Source of the DNA: Stramenopiles sp. TOSAG23-2
Taxonomy: Eukaryota > Sar
NCBI GenBank assembly: GCA_900128395.1
Contig: LT649460.1
Coordinates: forward strand, 1-24,441
DNA length: 24,441 nucleotides
Reading direction: 5' to 3'
Of the stretch, positions 1 to 11,212 are shown one piece after another. The notes under the pieces are model-generated. The model saw only the letters and a list, made by a program, of their open reading frames with translations. It had not been told where the DNA came from and did no database searches. Made by a program: the position numbers and the translations under genes. Position 1 is the first letter of the stretch. Each line of letters starts with the position of its first letter.

Positions 1-386
1 GCTGATGTCTTCAGTCTTTTTAGTGGTGGTGGGTTAATAGTTAATGATGCCATGTTGTTTAGTTATATGCTGTATTGTGTGTGTGTATATATATTTCTCT
101 TTTTCGATGTATATATATCTATCTTATTATATTCTTTTAGTTCTTTTTAGTCATTGTGCCATTCAATTTCATTCAATTTTCAGCCATTATTAGAGGAGAG
201 GTGCAGAGATTTAAACAAAAAAAAATATTGGAAAAAACATTTTTGATTTAAAATATAAATGTTGGATGCATGCTGCCTAACATGCCCCTTTTAAAAACAT
301 TTAAAATTAGATTATATTCCCCTTCTTCGCCTCTCTCTAAACACACTAAACACACTAGACGCCCACCACACATGTGTTTTTTATTA
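1..386. other. non-coding flank downstream of the PX-GOLD gene
   Basis: No supportable ORF. AT-rich sequence with a short GT/TA microsatellite near 78-92 and poly-A near 218-226. It lies just 3' of the minus-strand gene ending at 387, so the right part probably holds its 3' UTR and polyadenylation site. I see nothing else in it. Confidence 0.6.
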
Positions 387-1306
387 TTACCAACCACGCA
401 CTTCAATTTCATTAGATGATGTATTATTATTATTATCGTCTGATGAGGATGTTTTTTTCATATTATTATCCTTTCCATCCCCATTACCATCACTATTCCC
501 CTTTCTATTTCGTAGTGGTGATTGACTATTGTTCATAGTATTTAATTTATTTCGTAATGATTTCACTTCACGAACTAATACTGTTTTTTGTGCCTTTAAT
601 TTACTTTCTTTCGCTTTATATATTTCTATTTCATCCATTAATTTTTGATTTGTTGATTTATATTTCAATATATCTCCATCAACAATTGCTTTTTGTGAAC
701 GCATTTCACTTTTTAACATTTCTACAGAGGCTTTTAATTGAACAATTTCACTATTTTTTGTTTCACTCTCATGTTTTTCATCTTCTAACATTCCACTTTG
801 TCGTTTCATTTCTTTTTTCAAATCTTTTAATTCACTTTTCATTGCTTCATTTTTATTGATCAATTCAACACCATTGACTTTATCTAATTCACCATGCAAA
901 TCTTTATTTAAACGAAGTAATCGTATTCGTTCCTTCTCAATAGTATCGAATTTTACTTTCATTTCCTCTAATTGTGCAAGATGTTCTTCACCATTTCCAA
1001 TTTCCGTTTTTGCAACAGTTTCCCACTTGTCACATTTTTCATTTATATCATTCATTTCCACCTTTTGTTTTTTCACAATCCCTTCTAATTCTTCTAAACG
1101 TCGTTGTGTTTCCATTAATATCGTATCGTTTTCTTTACGTTGAGTTTCCTCCATTTGTGCTTTTGCCAATGCTTGATCACGTTTTGCTGTCATCTTTGCA
1201 AGTACATCCTCCATTTTTTCTAATCGTTCAATTAATACTGATTCGGATGACAAATGTGTTGGTACCTTGTTGGTTGCTCCATTATTATTGTTATTACTTT
1301 GGTTGC

Positions 1307-1337
<31 letters not shown>

Positions 1338-2822
1338 GAAACTAGTACCTGCACCTGTATTCATTGCTTCATTCACTTCATCTGCATGGATTTTCTCACG
1401 TTTTAAACGTTCATCTAAATTTGCTTTATCATCCGCTGCTAATGATGCTGCTGCAACTGCTTCCGTGGAAACAACTTCAACTACATAACGTAATGTTTTA
1501 CTACGAATCATACTAAATGAATTGTCCCATTCCAATCTACACGTACCAGATCGTCCAGGATGAAATCGACCTTGTACTGATAATGGCGGACAACATTCAT
1601 CTGTTGTATAATGTGTATATGGATAAACTTGTAACCATGTTGATTTATCAGTAGCAGCACATTTTTCATCTACAATATCTTGAATCGATTTATTCTTTTC
1701 ATCATTTTTGTCTTTATTATTTGTATTATTATTATTATTATTATTATTTGTATCAGAAGATGATGATGCTGGTATATTTGTTTTTTTACTAGTTCCCCAA
1801 CTACTTGATTGAAAAAATGATAAACGTGGTTTACGTTTTTTTACTTTTTTCTTTTCCATTATATTTTTTGTATTGTTGTTGTTACTATTGTTATTATTAT
1901 TTGTTTTATCATCACTATTATTATTATTATTCTTACCACTACCACCTTGTTGTTGATGTATAATAGTTGTATTATTATTTTCATCTTCAAAATAAACAGT
2001 AAAGGCAATATCATGTTCTAATACAGAAAAATCCCATATGATAATATCACGTTTTGTTTTTACACGTATATCTAATTCAAATACACCTTGACTTGCTAAT
2101 TCAACCATACTACGTGGTACGGCTTGTAATAAAAATGTTTCAGCAGATATTAATTGTCTAGAACTTTCTTTTAATGTCATTTCATTGTTTGATATTGCAT
2201 TATATTCACCCGGTTTGAAAAATTCAATCGTTTTTTTACAATTCCATGCTTCTGGTATTGAAAATAGAGAAGCAATATATGATGAAATGGCTGCTTCAAT
2301 GTATGCAATATATTCTTCTTCTTTATTTTGGTTGTTGTTGTTTTTATCATCGTTGTTTGATGTTGTATTGTTCGACATATTGTTGTTGTTGTTGGGATTG
2401 TTGTTATTATTATCAGTATCTTGTTCATTATTATTGTTATTATTGGTAATAAACGTTGACGTTGCATTATTATACATATTATGTACACTTTCCGGTACAT
2501 AATTATTATTAATAGTTTCTGTGATACTTCCAATGTAATTTGTCCATGATCGATATGGTACCTCCGCTGGTAGCTTTGATTTTGGGTAACGATATGATAG
2601 ATATGCATGCAGTGTGTTGAATTGTGGTAAAGTACGTTGAATTTCAATATTATTTGATAAAATTAACGTAAAATAACGTTCTCCACCTTCCTTCAAAATT
2701 TGTGAAGATTTCACTTTTGGAAAATCTAATTTTGAATAATCATTCGTGGATAAATGTACATAATCGGTGGATATTGGTGATGATGGTAGTGATTTTTGTT
2801 TATTATTTGTTGATAATGACAT
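387..2822 (-). CDS. PX-GOLD-coiled-coil protein (811 aa)
   Basis: Single-exon ORF from ATG at 2822 to TAA at 387-389. Residues about 28-205 look like a phox-homology (PX) domain: the segment around FNTLHAYLSYRYPKSKLP matches the usual aromatic-x-x-L-x-x-x-L then PxLP pattern. The domain is interrupted by a poly-Asn insert. Residues about 225-460 look like a GOLD domain: a WDF strand near residue 263, then HDIAFTVYFE, and the closing EWDNSFSMIRSKTLRYVVEV near 432. It is split by an Asn/Lys-rich insert of roughly 100 residues. Residues about 460-770 are heptad-rich coiled coil, and the tail is Asn/Ser-rich. By family knowledge, PX domains bind phosphoinositides and GOLD domains act in Golgi and lipid traffic, so I infer a peripheral endosome or Golgi tether. 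No signal peptide or membrane segment is seen. It could instead be a GOLD protein with a divergent N-terminus; PX is the less certain call. Confidence 0.8.
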
Positions 2823-3950
2823 GGTTGTATATATTTAAAAACGTGATATTGATATTGTCGTTATATTATTGCGTACTTCAATATATATATATATATATAT
2901 ATTTATTATTCAAAATTCCAGTTAACAATTCCAGTAAAAAAAAATGTAGTTTTAAAAAAAAAATAATATCTACTATATCTATCTACTATGAAGGGTATAT
3001 ATCAAAATTGTTAATTGTGTATTTGTAGGTATGGATAGAGAAAAAGAGAGAGGGATGAAATATTGCGACTTGGTTTTTTTTGAATATGATTTTGTGTCTC
3101 TACTTTTTTGTTCATGAGAAGACACATTACATTTGAGAACTATTCTTATTAATTTCTTCAAAAATTTATTGAAATATTTGTTTGTTTTTGTTGTTGGTCC
3201 GCCGCATTGCCAAAAGAAACTTGGGTTTGTTGATGCTGCTGTGTAGTGTTATTTTGATTTCATGTATAGTACGGATTAACCCTACAAATGACACTATATA
3301 TTGTTCCTTTCCATCAGTGCATACTGGCATAATACTCACAGTTCACAGCTCACAGCTCACAGCTCACAGCATTACAATATTATTATATACTCTCTCTTTC
3401 CTCTCTTCTATAATCGCCAACATGATAACTTCATCATCATCCAGATATCCAGATCATATCCCTGATCAAGGTGCTCAAACAAGTATTAGATCATATCCCT
3501 GATCAAGGTGCTCAAACAAGCTTTTTGATAATCCCAATGTAATTATATAGCTTTTTGATAATCTGAACCACCATCAAATACACACACACTATGCTGCGGT
3601 GTTATGTGTTTAAGTAATTGGTCTGCATAGCAGGGGAATAACATTGCTTAGATAACAGGGACATAGCATTAGACGACTTAGACAACGGGTTTTAAAGTTT
3701 TAACTGGTGTAATAACAACTTAAACTATTATATTAATAACTACATGCGGGTTTTTTTTATTATTAAAGTTTTAACTGGTAACAACTATACATGCAGTATA
3801 TATATAAAACAAACTATTCCAGGTATCAATAACACAATTTCTTACAACATTCACATTTTAGAAAACAAATCATCCTACCTTAATTAAGACAGGTAATATA
3901 AGTACATTAGAACTATATCACATATATAAAACGAATAGTAAACAGCTACG
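2823..3950. other. intergenic region, divergent promoters
   Basis: About 1.1 kb between two divergently transcribed genes, so it should hold both promoters. It contains an AT dinucleotide run (about 2882-2902), poly-A tracts, a short-unit repeat of the TCACAGC type (about 3335-3369) and a 33-nt direct repeat (3451-3520). Small ORFs here overlap repeats and have no recognisable domain. No RNA gene was recognised. Confidence 0.5.
3451..3520. repeat. 33-nt direct repeat, two copies
   Basis: Copies at 3451-3483 and 3488-3520 are identical and separated by four bases. The motif includes the palindrome TGATCA. A shorter repeat, CTTTTTGATAATC, follows at about 3521 and about 3552. Seen directly. 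Confidence 0.9.
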
Positions 3951-6900
3951 ATGGCTACCGTTATACCAGTAGCAGATGATCCACATGGTAAATACAGTGA
4001 TAAAAACCACGGGATGTCGGACGCTCAGCACAAAGGTGCAAAAAACCATTGGAAACACGTAAAAGCCGAAGTAAAAGTTGGTATGTTTGCAAAAGCGACT
4101 AAACACAAACATAAAATTGCAGCGTGTCATTGCACTGTAATTGGTGTTGTTGTACTCATAGTTGTTTTAACTACTGCAGCTGTTGCAGCCGCAGTGTATA
4201 AAAACCAAGATAAACTATGTTCAAAGGGATATACAAAATTCTGCCCAAAACCAGAACCTAAAGCAAATACACAAGCAGGGAAAGCATTTCAATTTGGAAC
4301 AGTTTCAGTAATACCCCCAAAACACGATTCTAGGCGCCGACTATCAGCAAAGTTTTCGTTCACGCAAGCTATCGACAAATTAGCCCGTGATATAACGCTA
4401 CGTGGTGCAGCAAAAAGAAATGGACGGAAATTAGCTATTGACACAGCAACATTTGCAGAAGATTCTGATTATAATATGGCAACGACAACATTTTTCGTAT
4501 CGGAAGAATCTGCAGAAGCTATGAACATGGTTAGTATGATCATGTGCGACGTAGCACAATTGCGAGCGGCGTATTTTGTAAATCAAGGACCATACAAAGC
4601 TCAAGTAGATGAGAGTAAATGCACAGCCGATGGATCTATGATGGAATGGACCGTAGATGTAAAGACAGTTGGAGCAGCTGATTCAAGTAATACGTTAACA
4701 TGCGCTGGTGATAATGAACCTGCTGTAAATGAAAAAGGCATCGCCACCTTAACTTGTGGCTGGAATATTGACATTTGGTTCCAGACTGGAGATGGTATGC
4801 CAATCAATGTGCAAATGAAAATATGGAAACCTGTTACTATGTGCGAAACTAATTGTGAACCTTCCATGTCATCATGTACATGTGATCCTATTCCTAGGAA
4901 AGAACTACAATTTAAGGCAGGCCCTATGGATATGGGTGGTACTATGGTTAATATGATGGGAATTTTGCATCAAACTGAAAATGGAGAACGAGACGAATCT
5001 ATTAAATTTGGCCAATTTATGTCAATGGGGGATCAATCCATGACTCAAGGTGCTATACATTGGTAAGTATGCCACACACACACACACAATCTCTTTCTTT
5101 TTTGTTTTTAATCACATATCACTAACATGAACTAATATATATATATATATATTAAATTTATAATATAAAATATAAACATATATATATATATAATAAAGTG
5201 AGTACAATACTGGTACAGGTGCTGGAAAAGTTTGGAGTCAATCAACTGAAGGAGGACCAGGGTCTAATCCAACAACGTTCAAATTAGCTTTTGATGGTAC
5301 GTATGTAAAAAAAAGACAAAGATGGAACTGCACAATGTCTTGACATGTCCGACCCAAAGGAAGTTGGAAGTCAATATCAATTATACGATAATACTGGCAA
5401 AGCTGTTATTTTTGAAGAAGGTTTTCCAATCGAAGCAGAATCCGCAGACGGTACAAAATACGAAGCCTGGGCAGGTTATCATGGTTTGCATGTACATAGC
5501 AGAGGCGGTGAGGATTCGGAGGCACAATCGCTATTTGCCGATGGCAAGAAAGTGAATAAAATCAATTATGACGCCGCCTCCAGCAGAACGCCGTATACAT
5601 TAAAAGTTGACAACGGGCGTTTAATGAAAGTATCACGAAAAACAATAACATTAGGGGAGTTGACAGGTGTTACCATGCAAGTTGGTTGGGGTAGTGATGT
5701 GCCAAGAATTATGTTTAATGGAACAAAATTACTGAAAGTTGGTGCTATGGGTGGCATGTGTTTTGCACAAAGCCAAAATGGGCCCCCTACGCTTGTGAAT
5801 GGACCAACAGACCAGTTCAGTTGTATGTGTCAAGGTAGATCATCTGGCCAATTATGGGGTGGGTCAAATATGTGGATGGAAACTTTTCAAGATATATCCA
5901 ATCCAACACCATTCGAAGTTTCTACTGAAGCATTTCCATGGGGCATAGATGTTTCTGCTGGGGAAGGATCGAGTCGGTTTCAAGGAAGAATGAAATTAGA
6001 AGTTGATCAAATAGTAAGAATGTGGATTGCAGGACCATCTTATCAGGGCGGGGCATTTATTGAAGGCCAGAATGTTACTCAAGGAAATGCAGTTGGTGTA
6101 GTTTATACATCAACCCCACAATCATTTACCGGTATTACAAAGAACTATAATCATGCTGAGCAGAGGAAGTCATATGACTGCAGTGGCGCAAAACAAGATT
6201 ATTCGGGGATGATAGGTGACTCTGTGTATTCAGGAACAAAATTGATCCAAGATGCAAGTGGAGCAACGGGTATAGTTAAAGGTCATGGTCATTTTGGATG
6301 GCGAATACAATTTGAAACGACATCAGGAACTTTCGTCGCTAATCAACCTATAAGAATGGTCGATCCAATAGAATTGTCTGGGATGTTTGAGCACTTCAGT
6401 ATAAATGGTTCTTTCACTCCAACTAGTATTAGTCAGCAAGGGCATGAATTACTAGTGAAAGTTACATCGGGAACATTTGCACAAGGTTATTACGATGCTT
6501 CTGCAAGTCAATATGTACCTGCTGCCGATATATATGTTGCTGGAATTAATCAAAATGATTTGTGGGGTTTTCATAGGGAGCAAGGTAAACTTAAGAACCA
6601 ACCAAATGCAAATACAGAGATTACATATACGACTAGAAAATTAGTATTCCCAGATGATACAGTTCCAGCATTGAAATGTTATGACCGTTGTCCAAAAGCT
6701 ACAGGTCTTGCAAGTAGCTGTTCCAGCAATGAGGATTGTTACGAAGGAGAGCCTGGTATTCTAGCAGATGTGAATGTAGACAGTCAAGGTAGTGGATGCG
6801 TTCAGGAAAATCTAGCTTTTGCCATAACAAAAGGTAATGGTGCGTTTACCGGTGCAAGTATTACAGGAACAGTTGATAGCAATGGTAAATTAGTCTCCGC

Positions 6901-7798
6901 TGAAGTGGAAACTTTTGGTAATGGATGTACCAATGACGACACCATTAGCGTTACTGTTAGTGGATGTACAAGTGCACCTAGTGTTTCAGCAAGTTGCAGG
7001 ACAGGAACAGATGATTCTGCGACATATGGACAAGCAAAAACTTATACTTATGATGGTTATTCCTTGAAAGATGGAAATGGTGCTAGTGTAACTGTAGCTG
7101 CAGCCGAAAATTCGCAGTTGAGTTCCATTCACTCAGGTATTCTTTTTGAGTTAACAAACGACGCAAAAGTTAAAGGACAGTGCGAGCATGACACTAGCCA
7201 AGTTTGCTACCATGATCTTCGTGAAAAATTGGATACGTATTATGAGTGGGAAACACGTTCAGCATGGTCAAAACGTGTCAGTTTGATCGATGAGGATGCT
7301 GGAACTTCCGTGAAGTTTGATCAGCCAATGGCAGTTTCATACACACATTCCGGTACAGAATCGAACAGCGGCAAAAATTATCATGGTACTAAAATTTTAC
7401 TATCATATGAAAATGAATTACGCGGATTTCCACAATTGTGTCTCGACAAGACCACTTTACAGAAAGCAGATTGTGCACCGGATTGGTCCGGTATAACAAG
7501 AAATATGCCTGATTTTACCGTTCCAGATAATGCGATTTTTACAAATACAGATACTGGAACAGAATATGTTGCAAAAGCAGGGGAAGTTGAACAAATCATG
7601 AAAATGGCAAGTAGCGCAGCATCTTGTTCCAGTCTTGATACGGCAACAGTACCTGCACCAGTGACAATTGATTTATATCAGTCATTTGAACTTGGTTCCA
7701 AGCCTGATTTATCTGACAAACCAACAGTAGTCTTCAGCGGCATGCTTCTTAAAGAGCTGGAAGAAATTGAAGCAGAAAAAGCAGCTGCATCTGAATAA
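3951..7798 (+). CDS. large single-pass membrane protein, three pieces (about 1230 aa)
   Basis: Pieces 3951-5062, 5199-5296 and 5316-7798 join to 3693 nt, 1230 aa. The first gap is a normal GT-AG intron (GTAAGT...AAAG, 136 nt). The second, 5297-5315, is either a 19-nt GT-AG intron or a one-base frameshift in an A8 run. Residues 1-60 are Lys/His-rich. Residues about 62-83 form one hydrophobic helix, followed by a long Gly/Thr/Ser-rich region with scattered Cys pairs. A basic N-side and no cleavable signal suggest a type II signal-anchor protein with a large extracellular or lumenal domain. A Cys cluster near residue 850 (CYDRC...CSSNEDC) hints at disulphide bonds. The C-terminus is acidic and helical with no GPI-like tail. 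I do not recognise the family. Repeated short Gly/Thr strands suggest beta-rich modules, possibly surface or matrix, but that is inference. Start chosen at the first ATG, which gives the anchor helix. Confidence 0.75.
5063..5198 (+). other. intron 1 of the membrane-protein gene
   Basis: GTAAGTATG donor at 5063 and AAAG acceptor ending at 5198, phase 2. Splicing joins CAT TG to T GAG TAC and restores an open frame. The intron holds a CA repeat and AT runs. Confidence 0.75.
5297..5315 (+). other. putative 19-nt intron or one-base frameshift site
   Basis: The segment runs GTACGTATGT then eight A and a G, so it has GT-AG ends with a good donor. Removing it joins GAT G to AC AAA GAT and restores the frame. 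Deleting one A from the A8 run restores the same frame without any intron. The sequence alone cannot decide. Other introns here are about 60-136 nt, which favours the indel. Confidence 0.4.
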
Positions 7799-8369
7799 GT
7801 TTGTTCAATATAATCATCTCATATCACATCATAAAAAAAAAACATCTTCAATCTGTAGGCCAAAACAGAGACCATTTTTTCTCTTATATATATGATATAT
7901 ATCACATGATTTGAAATGATATATTATCACACATGTAATATGTTGTAAAAGAAAAAATATGGCGGTTTGCAGTCTTTTTTTTTTATAATACGTACTCCTA
8001 AAATGTATTATATACATGAATACAAAAAAAAAATGTAAAGCATGTTTTCATCACCGAAGAGAGCTGGGAGAGAGGGTAAAATATATTTTCATATAAAAAA
8101 ATACTTCGAAATCGGCTATATGTTATTATTATTAATATATGGTATCCTATCCAATTTGTACTTGAAAGTGTGACATTAGATACATAAACACGAATCTTAA
8201 TTTATTGTGGACACAGCAAGTAAAATCTGTATATTATTATAGTCGAGAGAATTTTCTCTGCTTTTTTTTGATATTTTGTTTTACTCTCCTCTCTCCTCTC
8301 TCCTAAAATATTGAAACATGTTGTATATCAAAAAACATCTATTCTTTTTAAAAGATTCAAGATTTTTTT
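7799..8369. other. convergent 3' intergenic region
   Basis: Lies between the membrane-protein gene (+) and the selenoprotein gene (-). AT-rich with many poly-A/T runs. It should carry the 3' UTR and poly-A signals of both genes. No ORF with support. Confidence 0.5.
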
Positions 8370-8472
8370 GTCAGCAAATGCACATGTTTTTAAATACAAA
8401 AAATGTCTTTTGATTTTTTACAAAAGATTACCTTTTTTTGTACAAACTATTTTTTTAATGTGCAATGCATCA
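8370..8472 (-). promoter_or_regulatory. candidate SECIS element, extended type II-like
   Basis: In the 3' UTR of the selenoprotein, reading the minus strand. The 5' core UGAU is at 8472-8469 and the 3' core UGAC at 8373-8370, giving the non-Watson-Crick quartet with tandem G-A pairs. Above it, GCA pairs with UGC, then a small U/UU internal loop, then UGCACAU pairs with AUGUGCA, about 11 bp in all. An A-rich 5' bulge follows (UAAAAAAAUAG), fitting the unpaired AAR. Beyond it lies an unusually long arm: UACAAAAAA pairs with UUUUUUGUA, then UCUUUUG pairs with CAAAAGA. It starts about 63 nt after the stop codon. The helix below the core is weak. In eukaryotes SECIS elements recruit SBP2 and EFsec to read UGA as selenocysteine. 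Confidence 0.55.
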
Positions 8473-8534
8473 TTTCTAATACATCATGTACATATGTACA
8501 CAATTAATTATATATTATTTAAATTAATTCATAT

Positions 8535-9275
8535 TTATTGAATCATGCAAGGCAAGACACGTCGTTTGCCACAGCATAATGCATGTCCTATACTATAACC
8601 TTTTTCATTCGGTCTACTATCAATTTTAATTGGATTTCCCGCATCGTATGCATCAACTACCATTGCCATATGTTTCACCGCATCATTTGGTTTAGGTCTT
8701 GGAGTATGATTTTTACCACCCCACGAATATAATGATTTTGCTGAAGAAAACGTTGAGTCTTCAACAGATTGTTTTTGTAATAATATGATAGCTGGTTGAG
8801 TCATGCCATGTGGATAATCATATTCAGGATGATTTGGATCAAAACCAACGGCGGGTCTATTTGTTTTATCAGGGTGCCACGCAGACGGTACAATATCAAT
8901 GTCAGCAAGTTTCAAATCATTTAAAACATTTGCCAATTTATTTGTTGTGTCTGTTAAAATGTCATATGATAAGTTCCATGTATTTCTAGCCATTTCAACA
9001 TGTTCATCTTTTTGTCCTAAAATTACAAATGGTTTGATGCTTTTGCTTTCAAATAAATTATTAGAATCACCAAAATCACCAGCCCACCGACGGCACATCG
9101 GTCACCAATTTCCCCTAACGTATAATAATAAAACATGAGACTCCTTATTAGCATTTATAACAATCTCCATGGGATCTTTTATTGGCACTCCAACATGCGA
9201 TGATTCTTCCACTGCACCATTTTCAGTGACGTCACTAGCAATAACATAATTTTTCTCTATTACTTCTGATGTCAT
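8535..9275 (-). CDS. selenoprotein, peroxiredoxin-like (AhpC/TSA) thioredoxin fold, 246 aa
   Basis: The frame runs from ATG at 9275 to TAA at 8535-8537 with a single in-frame TGA at 9104-9102, codon 58. Reading it as Sec gives VRGNWUPMCRRW, the active-site loop of AhpC/TSA-type redoxins (RGxWCPxCRR) with the first Cys replaced by Sec. Residues 46-53 (SHVLLLYV) form the preceding beta strand. After it come FVILGQKDEHVEMARNTWN and YDILTDTTNKLANVL, as in Prx-like proteins. The strand TQPAIILLQ then precedes LYSWGG. A C-terminal LCCGKRR could supply further thiols. Starting at the ATG at 9098 would remove the strand and the catalytic U, so the upstream start is preferred. Likely a thiol or peroxide redox enzyme; no targeting signal is seen. 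The SECIS candidate lies 3'. Divergent from the thioesterase gene. The substrate is unknown. Confidence 0.85.
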
Positions 9276-9903
9276 TCTAAATATTTTTTCCTAATTAGAT
9301 ATTATATATATATATATACAATAATAATGTCGATAGTATTATTCCTCGTATATATTATCCTGGGAGACTGATTTAGAATCTCTCTCATATATGAATACAT
9401 ACAGTATTAATACTTACACACATGTTGTTGTTTCCGATTTCCGATCTACTATATATCTATACTAGGTGTTATCTAAAAGATCTTAGATCGATCGATCTTC
9501 TTCTATCCAATATCCAATCCCGCCAGCAAAAAACATAATAATTATATTGTAATTTACCATATAAGTACATAATATACCAATATGATAGGGATACATTTTC
9601 ACTTAAAATGATGAAAAATCCCTTTTTTCCAATTTTTCCAAAATAATTTCTTCGAACTATTAATAATTCCGTCGAACCCATCATCATCCCATCATACCAT
9701 CATACCACCAAGAAGAAGAGAAGAAGTAGATATATATATAGAATGTAGAAAGTGATAGTCAATATCATATTTTACAAAAGACAAACATTATAACCAAAAC
9801 TATTAAACAGGAATATTACGATAATAATAACACCACAAAAAGATATCACCCCCCCCCCTTACGCCATTCATAGATATATAATATATATTCAATTTGATAT
9901 ATC
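9276..9903. promoter_or_regulatory. shared divergent promoter region
   Basis: A 628-nt gap between the start codons of the selenoprotein (-) and the thioesterase (+), so both promoters should lie here. It contains AT runs (about 9301-9317), a GATCGATCGATC palindromic patch near 9486-9497 and a C10 tract at 9849-9858 about 45 nt before the thioesterase start. No clear TATA assignment can be made in this composition. Confidence 0.4.
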
Positions 9904-10812
9904 ATGGACATACCATTAAATAAAGAAATTGAAGCAGTTGGAACCTGGAATACATTTCCACAACCAATTACAACACGTGGGGAAGCAACTATATTTCATA
10001 CCATCGATCCAAATGCACCACCTGGAAATAGAGGTGCTGGTGGTGGTGTATCTGGACCGATCCTAGCAGCAATGATGCAAGAATCGGCAACATTAGCAAC
10101 GATAACTGCTTTACGACATACAGAACAAATTATGGGTACGCTAGAAATTAATATAAATTATATACGACGTGCATCTGGAAAACAAATATTTGCCAAGGCA
10201 AATGTATTAAAAAAAGGTAAAACCGTATCATTTGTCGAAGTTGATATATATAATGATGAGGAACGTTTAGTATGCAATGGGCATGTGATCATTGGTATTA
10301 AATTATCAGGTGGATACGTAAAACCAAATAAATTTGAACATGAAAATTTTGAAAATATATTAAATATGTTTTGGAAAAGCAATGAACATTATGGATATGA
10401 ATTGAAATTAATGGAAAAGAAACGTGGTTATTTAAAATTTGAATTAAATATTGGTCAAGAAAGTGCAAATGTTGATTTGGATAATTTAGCACAAATATTA
10501 CCTGGTGCACATGATTTTGCATGTGTCAACTGCGTTAGTACAATGGTTGATTTTGAAAATGGTGAATATATGAATGGTACAATAAGTTTAAATTTATCTT
10601 ATTTAAAACCATATTTAAAATATGTTGATTTAAAAAGTGATAATAAAAAAATTGAAATTATATCAAAAGTTGAAAAAAAATTAAAACCAGAGGAACAAAT
10701 TGCATTTGCTAGTTGTGAAATTATATCAAATAATGAAGTATTAGCAACTGGACGTATTGTTTATAGCGTAGCAAAAGAAAAAGAAGAATATAATGGTGCA
10801 TTTTCATTGTAG
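9904..10812 (+). CDS. double-hotdog thioesterase-like protein (302 aa)
   Basis: Single-exon ORF, ATG at 9904 to TAG at 10810-10812. Residues about 45-142 match a 4HBT/PaaI-type hotdog: a Gly-rich turn GAGGGVSGPILAAMMQE starting the central helix, then GTLEININYIRRA and the strand pair ending LVCNGHVIIGI. Residues about 175-290 look like a second, degenerate hotdog: PGAHDFACVNCVSTMVDF, then GTISLNLSYLKP and EVLATGRIVYSVAK. By family, such proteins hydrolyse acyl-CoA thioesters. The second repeat may only be structural. No signal peptide or transit peptide is obvious, so cytosolic is the default. It shares its upstream region with the selenoprotein gene. It could also be an acyl-binding protein without catalysis. 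Confidence 0.75.
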   Translation: MDIPLNKEIEAVGTWNTFPQPITTRGEATIFHTIDPNAPPGNRGAGGGVSGPILAAMMQESATLATITALRHTEQIMGTLEININYIRRASGKQIFAKANVLKKGKTVSFVEVDIYNDEERLVCNGHVIIGIKLSGGYVKPNKFEHENFENILNMFWKSNEHYGYELKLMEKKRGYLKFELNIGQESANVDLDNLAQILPGAHDFACVNCVSTMVDFENGEYMNGTISLNLSYLKPYLKYVDLKSDNKKIEIISKVEKKLKPEEQIAFASCEIISNNEVLATGRIVYSVAKEKEEYNGAFSL

Positions 10813-11204
10813 TATTTATGTACATATGTAATGTTTATAATATGATGGATTATTAGAAAACGTTTTTTTTGTCGAACCAAGTCATCATACATATATATAT
10901 AATAATGATGGATTATGGAGTTGAACGTGTGAAATTTTATACAATAAAAAAGTACGTAGTATTTGGTGATTTTCAATAATGTGCGTGCAGCTGACCCATC
11001 ATTTTAGGTTTGTATTTACGAGTATTTCAGGAGAATTTTTAAACATAAGATATATCTACATTCTACATAGACATTGTATCTCTCCAACTCATTGAAAAAA
11101 AAAATCATTTTAGGTTTGTATTTACGAGTATTTCAGGAGAATTTTTAAACATAAGATACATCTACATAGATATTGTATCTCTCCAACTCATGAAAAAAAA
11201 TCAA
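10813..11204. repeat. intergenic region with a 106-nt tandem duplication
   Basis: From 10998 to about 11203 a 106-nt unit occurs twice (10998-11103 and from 11104), near-identical apart from small indels. It begins ATCATTTTAGGTTTG and ends in a poly-A run. The preceding 185 nt is the 3' flank of the thioesterase gene, AT-rich, with no ORF of note. Confidence 0.8.
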
Positions 11205-11212
11205 AAATCAAA

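Noticed and set aside
557-1488. Plus-strand ORFs across the PX-GOLD gene
   Set aside because: Leu/Phe/Tyr-rich shadows of the Asn/Lys-rich minus-strand coding sequence.
8535-9098. A 187-aa protein starting at the ATG at 9098
   Set aside because: It starts right after the TGA inside the redox loop and loses the preceding strand and catalytic residue; the frame is open for 57 codons upstream.
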